Shown here: one piece after another, positions 15,722 to 24,400 of the stretch | How the letters are laid out: each line of letters opens with the position of its first letter | How positions within the stretch are numbered: the first letter of the stretch is position 1 | Assembly: GCF_001050155.1 (NCBI RefSeq) | Contig: NZ_LFVY01000004.1 | Location: 124,001 to 188,000 of the forward strand | Direction of reading: 5' to 3' | DNA: 64,000 nt | From: Nitratireductor soli | Lineage (GTDB): Bacteria; Pseudomonadota; Alphaproteobacteria; Rhizobiales; Rhizobiaceae | Notes under the pieces: generated by a model | What the model saw: the letters and a program-made list of their open reading frames with translations, nothing else | Databases searched by the model: none | What the model was told of the DNA's origin: nothing | Position numbers and translations under genes: made by a program

Positions 15722-18497
15722 GGCGCGCTCCCGTGTGCAGGCGATCCGACAGGACGCCCGACAAGCTTTCGATACCCGCCTGGGTGAGGGAATCCTCGTG
15801 CCAGCCGGCAAGATCGAACACCGGCGCATCGTCGGGAATGAAACCGCGCCAGCCGAACAAAAGGTTTCTGGCGCGCTTGTTGGTCGCTTGGCTCCTGAAC
15901 AGGAGCACGGTTTCGGCGTTGATCGGCCGGGGCCGATAGCGGCGTGCTGCGGCAACCAGGAAATCCGTGACATCCGCAGTGGCCTGTTCCTCGGTGTTCA
16001 TGGCGTTGCCGCCGCTGAACCGCTCGAGCAGTTTCAGCGTCACGTTGAACTCCTTCAGATAGGTGATCGGCCGCATGCGCCCGCCAAGCAGCTTGCCGGT
16101 GAAATAGGCAAGCCGCTTGACGCGCTTCTCCGTGTTCCAGCGCCAGCGGGTGAAGCGCGACTGCGAGGCGACATAGCCAGGCGCCCAACTGTCGATCAGG
16201 GCGACGAACTGGATCCGATGCCCGAGGCAATGCAATTGCCGTGTCATCTCCATCGCCAGGATGCCGTTGACGCATAGCCCGATCAGCGCGATCGACTGGG
16301 GTCCGTCGGCAAGCTTCATGCAGGCGATCGCGTTGCCGGCGATCTGTTCCAGCGAAAGCTCGCGCATCGCCGGGTCGATGCTGGCGTTGAGCATGTTGAG
16401 ATTGACTGCCGAGATCTCCTGGGGAAGCAGGCGCGCCATGCGGTAGTAGAGAAACGGATGATTGAGCGTGTAGAGGGCGCAACTGCCGTCGCCCTGCTGG
16501 TAGACGGAGATGTCCCAGGCGGGGGCTTGCCGCGCATTCGTTTCCGCCATCGCCGCGGCAGGGATTTGCGGTTCCTCAAGCGTTTGCTCAGCCTCACCGA
16601 AGACCGCGCGGGCAAACCCCGCAAGCGTCGGCGCCTCGAACAGAAGTGCCAGGTCCGGCTTCACGCCGAAGGTCGCTTTCACAGCCGCCAGCATGCGCAA
16701 CGCCAGCAGCGAGTGACCGCCCAGCGCGAAGAAATCATCGCCCGCGCCGACCGCGTCAATGCCCAGAACATCCGCCCAGATGCGGCCGAGCTGGCGCTCT
16801 CTTTCCGGGATGGACTGCCGCGCGCCTGTTTCCGCGTTGGCGGGGCGCGGGGCGGGGGTCGGCTGAACGCCGGGCTCCGGCAGCGCCAACAGCACGCTGA
16901 TGCCGGATGGCATGTCGGCTGCCGCCAGATGGCCGGCGAGATAGGCCATCAGCCGCGCCGGCAGCGCTTCAAGCGCGCCGGCGGTTGTCGGCGAGGGCGT
17001 GACGAAGGCGTAGGGCTGCCCGCCATCGATGGGTTGCTGCAACGCCGCCGCGGCCACGTCCTCGTGCCCGGTCAGCAACGTCTCCAGCCGTGACGCGCCG
17101 CGCGGGCCGTTCGCCGGCGGTGCCGGCGCGCGCACCGGACCCCGTATGGAAGCGATCTTCGCATCGGCATCGTCCAGCATGAGCGTGTAGGTCGCGCACC
17201 ACAAATCCAGCAATTCCTGCGCCGTCCGCGCGTCGAACAAATCGGTGTTGTACTCGATCGACATGCGCCAGCCGCTCGGCCGGCCGATCATGATGAAGTT
17301 GAGATCGTAGATCACGCCCGGCGATTGCGATGGCGCGCTGATCAGTTCGAAACCGCCGTAATGCGCGTTCTCGAGGAACGCCTTCTGCTGGTTGAAATTC
17401 ACCGAGACGAGCGGGTTGCGCGAAGGGTCGCGGGCCGGATTGACCAGTTCCACCAGATTGTTGAACGGCATCTTCTGATGATTGAGCGCATCGGCCACCG
17501 TCGCGCTGACCCGGGCGAGGTGCTGGGCGAAGGTCAGGTTCTCGGGAAAGTCGAAACGCAGCACCAGATTGTTGATGAACACGCCGATCAGGCTCTCCAG
17601 ATCGACATCCTCGCGTCCGGCGATCTGCGTGCCGAACAGGACTTCGCGCGCGGCGCAATAGTGATGCAGGGCCGCACTGATGACCGCCGCGCCGTAGCTG
17701 AACAGCGAGACCTGATGGGCGCGCGCCGCCGCGTCGATGCGCTCGCCGAAGGAGAGCGGCATCACGGCGGAGAGGATTTCGCCATGGCTGGTTTTCGCCT
17801 GCCCGCGCGGCCGGTCGGGGCGGACTTCGAAATAGGGCGCGTCAGCCAATTGCGCGCGCCAATAGGTTTTCTCCGTCTCGAAACCGTAGCTGTTGCGGTA
17901 TTCATCCTGCCACAGGGCGAAATCGCCATATTGCAGCGCCAGCTCCGGCAATTCGGGCGCGCGCTGTGCGTCGATCGCGGCGGCGATCTCGCCGACCTCG
18001 CGGCCCAGAACCCGGATCGACCAGCCGTCGAAGCAGGATTGATGCGCCGTGATGAGGATGAAACCGCGCTGGTTTTCGACCATCAGGAAGGTGACGCGGA
18101 ACAGGCCGGGCTCTCCCAGGTCGAAGGGGGCTGCGGCCGTTTCCTTGCTGATCGACTGGACGCGCGCGTCGCGCTGGTCGGCCGGCACATGCCGAAGGTC
18201 GATCACCGGCATCTTGAAATCGACGGTTTCGACGACCTGTTGCCGTGGCCGGCCGTGCACATCGACGAGGCCCGTCCGCAGGATCTCATGACGGTCGATC
18301 ACGCGCCGAAAGGCGGCTTCGATGCTCCCGGTCTTGAATGCGCCGCGGATTTCCCAGCGCACCGCCACGTTGAGCGCCGGATTTCCCGGGTTCAACTGGT
18401 CGAGGAACCAGCAGCGCAGCTGTGTCTGTGTGCAGGGAAACTCGGCGACGACTGCGCGCCCGGCATGTGGGTGCGTGTGTTGATCGGTTTCGCTCAT
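15711..18497 (-). CDS. NRPS termination protein: C - (A remnant) - PCP - TE
   Basis: Protein of 928 aa. The condensation domain spans about 15-450, but the catalytic motif is HQSCFDG at 152-158, so the second His of HHxxxDG is Gln. Residues about 455-550 (LETLLTGHEDVAAAAL, GGQPYAFVTPSP, LMAYLAGHLAAADMPSG, LLALPEPG) read like a worn C-terminal sub-domain of an adenylation domain; the large A core is absent. A carrier domain follows with S596 in ALGGHSLLAL, then a type I thioesterase with GLCVNG (nucleophile C742 rather than Ser), D769 and H900 as the probable triad. The start overlaps the stop of the preceding 2,659-residue protein (ATGA). Likely role: receive the chain from the glycine carrier and release it, by hydrolysis, cyclisation or capture of an amine. 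Whether the C domain condenses anything is open. Confidence 0.88.
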   Translation of the reverse strand: MSETDQHTHPHAGRAVVAEFPCTQTQLRCWFLDQLNPGNPALNVAVRWEIRGAFKTGSIEAAFRRVIDRHEILRTGLVDVHGRPRQQVVETVDFKMPVIDLRHVPADQRDARVQSISKETAAAPFDLGEPGLFRVTFLMVENQRGFILITAHQSCFDGWSIRVLGREVGEIAAAIDAQRAPELPELALQYGDFALWQDEYRNSYGFETEKTYWRAQLADAPYFEVRPDRPRGQAKTSHGEILSAVMPLSFGERIDAAARAHQVSLFSYGAAVISAALHHYCAAREVLFGTQIAGREDVDLESLIGVFINNLVLRFDFPENLTFAQHLARVSATVADALNHQKMPFNNLVELVNPARDPSRNPLVSVNFNQQKAFLENAHYGGFELISAPSQSPGVIYDLNFIMIGRPSGWRMSIEYNTDLFDARTAQELLDLWCATYTLMLDDADAKIASIRGPVRAPAPPANGPRGASRLETLLTGHEDVAAAALQQPIDGGQPYAFVTPSPTTAGALEALPARLMAYLAGHLAAADMPSGISVLLALPEPGVQPTPAPRPANAETGARQSIPERERQLGRIWADVLGIDAVGAGDDFFALGGHSLLALRMLAAVKATFGVKPDLALLFEAPTLAGFARAVFGEAEQTLEEPQIPAAAMAETNARQAPAWDISVYQQGDGSCALYTLNHPFLYYRMARLLPQEISAVNLNMLNASIDPAMRELSLEQIAGNAIACMKLADGPQSIALIGLCVNGILAMEMTRQLHCLGHRIQFVALIDSWAPGYVASQSRFTRWRWNTEKRVKRLAYFTGKLLGGRMRPITYLKEFNVTLKLLERFSGGNAMNTEEQATADVTDFLVAAARRYRPRPINAETVLLFRSQATNKRARNLLFGWRGFIPDDAPVFDLAGWHEDSLTQAGIESLSGVLSDRLHTGARREE

Positions 18498-21400
18498 CGC
18501 CCAGCCCCTGCGACCCGCCGCGCGCCATTGCGATAATCCTTCAGCGACGGCACATGCGGCATGGTTCCGTTGGCCGAAGACACGCTCTCAGCCTCGGCGC
18601 AAATCGCCAGTTCGCCGATGGTCGGATGGCGCAGCAGATGCTTGGCCTCCAGCGGCACGCCGGCATCCATCATGCGCGCGGCAATGCGGAAGATGCTGAG
18701 CGAATCCGCGCCGAGCGCGTAGAGATTGTCCTCGATGCCGATCTCGCCGATCTCCAGCACCTCGCTCCAGATGTTCGACAACTTCTTCTCCATCGGCGTG
18801 CGCGGCTGCACGCGGATGGGGGCGGCCGCCTGCCGCCTTGGCAACCCGAGCGCCTCCAGGGCCTTGCGATCCAGCTTGCCGTTCGCCGTCTGCGGCAGCT
18901 CTTTTGCCTCGAGCCAGAACCCCGGCACCATATGGGTCGGCAAATGCGCCTTGGCATGTGTCGTCAACCGTTCGGCTGAAGGCGGCTCATCCAGCTTTTC
19001 GGCCACGAAATGACACACCAGCTGGCGGTCGCCATTCGTGTTGCGCGCGGCCACCACCGCGCATTGGCGCACACCCTCGGCCTTGCCGATGACGGTTTCG
19101 ATCTCGCCCAGTTCGATGCGGAAGCCGCGCAGCTTGATCTGATTGTCACGGCGGCCGAGCAGTTGCAGCGAGCCGTCCGGCAAGCGCCGCCCGACATCAC
19201 CGGTGCGGTACAGCCGCTGCGGCACGCCGGCGATGTTGACATTGCGGAAGGCCGCCCGGGTCTGCTCGCGGTTTTCGAAGTAGCCGACCGCCAGCCCTTC
19301 GCCGCCAATGTTGAGTTCGCCGATCACGCCGACAGGGGCGATCCTGTCCTGGCCGTCGAGAATGAAGAGCTGCGTGTTGGCGATCGGATGACCGATGGTG
19401 ATCGGCGCTTGCGCATCGTCGATGCGCGCCAGTGAGGACCAGATGGTGGTCTCGGTCGGCCCGTACATGTTCCACAATTCGTCGCCGATGCCGATCAGCG
19501 TCCTGGCCAATTCGCCAGGCAAGGGTTCACCGCCGCACAGCATTTTCAGTTGCGGCTGATTTTCAAGGCCTGCCTCCACCAGCATCTGCCAGAGCGTCGG
19601 CGTTGCCTGGAGAATGGTCGCCTGGCTGCGTTTCAGGAGATCGACCAGCGCGAACCCGTCGCGCACCTGGGCGCCGTCGGCGATGACCACCTTGCCGCCC
19701 GTGATCAGCGGCAGGTAGAGTTCCAGGCCGGCGATGTCGAACGAGATGGTGGTGACGGCGATCAGCGTATCCTCGGCGGTGAAGCCGGGTTCGCGCGCCA
19801 TCGAGGTCAGGAAGTTGACCAGCGCACGATGCGGCACCTCGACACCCTTCGGCACGCCGGTCGAGCCGGAGGTGAAGATGATGTAGGCGGCAGACGCCGC
19901 GTGGCGCGTGCGCCGTTCCAGCGGCGTCGGGCTTTGCGCTGCGATTGCCGCTTCTTCCGTATCGAGGCGGATCGTCACCGCATCCGCGCCGGCCAGTGCG
20001 GCGATCCGGTCGCTGGCGCAGACAACGGCGGAAATGCGCGCGGCCTCCATGGTCTGCCGCAGGCGGGCTTCGGGATGCTCGGGATCGAGCGGCACATAGA
20101 TGTGCCCGGATTTCATGATCGCCAGAAGCGTCACCAGCATGTCGATGGAGCGGTCGAGCGCCACCGCCACGCGGCGTCCGGGAATGAACACTTTCTCGTG
20201 GATCAGATGGGCAAGCTGCCAGCTCCGCGCGTCCAGTTCGGCATAGGTGATGGAAGCGTCGCCATGCTGCGCCGCGATGGCGTCGGGCCGCTCGGCCACG
20301 CGCTCGGCGAACAGGTCGTAGACGAGACGCTCCTGATCGAATTCGGCTTCCGTCGCGTTCACCTGATGGACGAGCCAATCCGTCTCGTCCTGCGAGAGGA
20401 GCGGCAGCGTGCCGATCCTCGCCGTCATATGATCGGCGATGGCCGAGGCGAGCGTGCGGAAATGACCGAGCCAGCGCTCGATGGTCTGCCGGTCGAAGAC
20501 ATCGCCATTGTAATCGACGTCGATCCGGATGCCGTCCTCGCTCTCGATCATGTTGAGGAACATGTCGAAATTGGAGAAGGCCTTTGGGTTCGGCGTCACA
20601 CGTGCTTCAAGCCCGCCGAAATCGAGGTTCTTCGCCATCCGCTCGAGGTTGAACTGGATTTCCGTCAGCGGCAGGCGGCTCGGGTCGCGCTTGACGCCGA
20701 GTTTCCGCACCAGCGTGCCATAGGTGTAGTCCTGGTGTTCGAACGCCTTGAGGACCAGTTGCTGCGTCTGGCGCAGATGCGCATCGAAGGACTGGTTGTC
20801 GTCGACCGCATGGCGCAGGGGCAGCAGGTTGACGCAATGGCCGACGAGGTTCTGCCCGTCGAGCAGGCTTTGCCCCGCCGACGGCACGGCGACGACGATG
20901 TCGTCGCTTGCCGAAAGGCGGGCGATCATCACCTGCAAGGCGGCAAGCAGGGTCGAGAACATCGTCGCACCGCCCTTCGCCCCGGCCTTCTTCAGGCGCT
21001 TGTAAGTGTCCTTGTCGATGGACGCGGTGACGGTGCCGCCGGAAAAGCTGCGCCGTTCGGGCCTCGGCCGGTCGGTCGGCAAGTCGGCGAGGTCCGGCAG
21101 GGTTGCGAACTGGCCGAGCCAGAAGGCCTCCGTCTCACCGGTTGCTCCGGTCGTGCCGGCACGCTCCCGTGCGTAGGCGGCGAAGGAAAGCGCCGGCTGA
21201 AGGTCGGGCTGTTCGCCTTTAAGCAGTGCGACATAGGCGGCCGCCAATTCCTCGACGATGACATTGACGGACCAGCCGTCGCAGACGATGTGATGCGCCG
21301 TGAAGACCAGCACGTGCCGGTCGGCGGCAAGCCGCGCCATCTGCGCGCGCACCAGCGGTCCGTTGACCAGATCGAAGGGCGTGCGGGCTTCCTCGGCGGC

Positions 21401-24400
21401 GATGTGTTCGATTTCCGCGTCTGCGGAAACATCGCGCAGCGGGAGATCGACGGTGAAGTCGGGGATGATGTCGAACCGGTCCCCGGCGCGCGAAAAGCGG
21501 ATGTGGAGCGCATCGTGACGGGCAATCACCAGGGCGAAGGCGCGCCGAAAGGCGGCTTCGTCGAGAGGGCCGTCGAGCGCCAGGTTGAAGGATTCGTTGA
21601 ACGCGCAGGAAGCCTCGTCGCCGGCTTGCGCGGCCAGCCAGATTTCCGTCTGCGCTTCCGTCAGCGGCGCCGATGCGGGAGCCGGCTCCGCCCCGGCCGC
21701 GGCGGCGACCGGAACCGGATGCGCGGGGGCAAGAATGCCGGCCCCCTGCAGCGCGTCCAGGCTGTTTGCGAAGACCGCGGCAATGCGCTCGAAATCCTCT
21801 TCCGAATGCTGCGTCGTCAGGAAGCAGGGATAGCCGTCCTGCACATGCAGGCCCTGCAGGCGCGCATGGGGATAAAACAGCGCGCCAAGCGGATCGGCGC
21901 TGCCGAAATCGGTGACGAACCAGCTCTTGTAGCCATGGATCGGGCTCGCGATGCCGCGCCGCGCCAACTCGTCGTTGAGGCTGCCGACGAGCTGTTCTGT
22001 GCGCGCGGCGACACGGTCGTAAAGCGCCTGGCCCTCGCCCTTGATGTGTTCCAGCACGGCCTTGGTGGCGGCGAGCACGATCGGGTGGCGCACGAAGGTG
22101 CCGGCGAAGAAGGTTGGCGCGACCATCGGCACGCTGTCGTCGCCATAGGACCAGCCGCCGCCGTCCAGCGCATCCATGAACCGGCTGTCGCCGGCCAGCA
22201 CGCCGATCGGCATGCCGCCGCCCAGCACCTTGCCGTAGGTCGCCAGATCGCCCGTGATGCCCCAGATGGCCTGCATGCCGCCCGGATGGACACGGAAGCC
22301 CGTCACCACCTCGTCGAAGACCAGGGCGAATTCGCCCTGCGTGGCGATGGCGCGCAATTCGCGGACGAAGTCCACAGGGCGCAATTCGGGGTGCCGGCTC
22401 TGCACCGGCTCGATGATGACGGCGGCGATGTCGTCGGCATTGGCGCGGATCCAGTCGAGGCTTTCGGGCGCACCGTAGCTCAGCACCGTCATGTTGGAGA
22501 CCGAGCCTGGCGGAATGCCGGCGGCGATCGGCAGCGCGGCATGGGCGCCCGAGCGGCTGCGGCCCTTCACCAGCACCTCGTCGAACTGGCCGTGATAATC
22601 ATTGCCGAACACCACCACCCGCTCGCGTCCGGTGACGGCGCGGGCAACCCGCATGGCGGCCATCACGGCTTCCGAACCGGTGTTGCAGAAGGTGACGCGC
22701 TGGTGGCCGGTCAATTCGCTGACGAGGTCCGCCACATCGCCGGCCAGCGGCGTCTGCGGGCCGATGGCGAAGCCGCTATTGGCCTGGGCAATGATCGCCT
22801 CGACGACGAAGTCCGGCGCATGGCCGAAGGCTGTCTGGCCCATGCCGTTGACCAGATCGATATATTCATTGCCGTCGACGTCCCAGATGCGCGCGCCCTT
22901 CGAACGGTCGGAGACGACGGGGAAGACCATTTCCTTCCACTCGGCCCGGAAGCCGGAAGCCGCGCGCGGATCGGCCAGACGCGGCCGATGGGTTTCGGTG
23001 AACGCCTTGGATTTTGCGTTCTTCGCTTCGTAACGCGCGATCAGATCGGCGATGAAGGCGCGTTTCTCCCGCGTGATCTCGTGATCGGCATGCTGCGCGC
23101 CGGGCTTGTAGAGGCGGATGCGCTCGCCGCCGATTTCCTTTTCCTGATCGCCGGCGGGAGGCGTCGCGATGGGTGGTGTCGGCGCCGCGGCCACAACTCC
23201 CGCCTGCATTGGCGCGGCGGGTACGCCGCCCAGCGATTGGATGGTCTGCATCTGCTGGGCGAAGAGCTGCTGCGCCATCTGCAATTGCGACTGGAACAGC
23301 GCCTCTATTCCGGCGGGCGCTGTGGTGGGTCCATTCGTCATTGTCGATGGCGCAGCAAGCGCGGCGACCGGCGTGGGGGGCGGGGGCGTCGCCGGGGTTT
23401 CTGGCGCCGGCTGCACGGCATCGGCCGGCAGTTCGGCATCCAGATGCCGCGCAAGGGCTTGTATGGTCGGGATGTTGCTCAAAAGCTCGCGGAAGGAGAG
23501 CTTGACCTTGTATTCCTTCTCCACCTTTTGCGCGAACTGGCCGATGAACAGGGAATCGAAGCCCAGTTCGAGAAACGTCGCGCCGCCGGCGTCGTCAGGC
23601 AGTTCCTCGCCGGACAGATCGGCAAGCAGGGCGGTAAGGGCAGCTTCCAGCCTGGCGGGCCGGTCGGCAGCGGGGAAGGCGGGTGTGGCTGTCATGATGA
23701 CGGGTCCGTTTGTCGGGGTTGTCGGCAATGCGACGGCAGCCTGCGCAACCGTTGCAGCGTTCGCCTGGCGAAGCGGCTTCGGCGCGTCGATCCAGTGCAG
23801 TTGCCGTTGGAAAGGGTAGGTCGGCAGGGCGACGGTCCGCCGCGCCTCCGCCGGCAGGTCCGGCCAGTCGAACCGGCAACCGGCGATCCAGAGCCGAGCG
23901 TGGGCCTCGGCGAACACTTCTTGCGCCAGCCCGGCGCGGTCGTGTTCGGGCAGGGACTGGACGATTGCAGCCAGCGCCTCGCGTTTGAGTGTTTGCGCGC
24001 AAAACACCGACAGGGTTCGGCCGGGGCCGGTTTCCAGAAGGACAGGCTTGCTGCCCTGGCAGGCTGTGGACAACCCGCCGGCAAAGCGCACCGCATCGCG
24101 ACAGTGCCGCGCCCAGTAGGCGGGCGCAGCCCCTTGTTCGTCGGTCTGCCAGTCGCCGGTGACGCAGGAAATATAGGGGATCGTCGCCGGGTGGTAGGTG
24201 ACCCGCGACGTCTCGTCTTCCAGGAGCCGCGCCGCCTCGTCCATCATCGCTGAATGGAAGGCGTGCGAGGTGTGCAGGCGGCTATAGGCGACCCCGGCGG
24301 CATCGAGTGCCGCGCAGGTGGCGTCCATCGCCTCGAACGGGCCGGAAATAACGGACAGTTTGGGCGCGTTGATCGCGGCGATTTCCACGCCGTCGCAGAG

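Noticed and set aside
19550-24253. A 1,567-codon plus-strand open frame opposite the hybrid PKS-NRPS
   Set aside because: It is antisense to a clearly conserved multidomain enzyme; its residues are Arg/Gly/Asp/Ala-rich with no domain, as expected for high-GC antisense frames.
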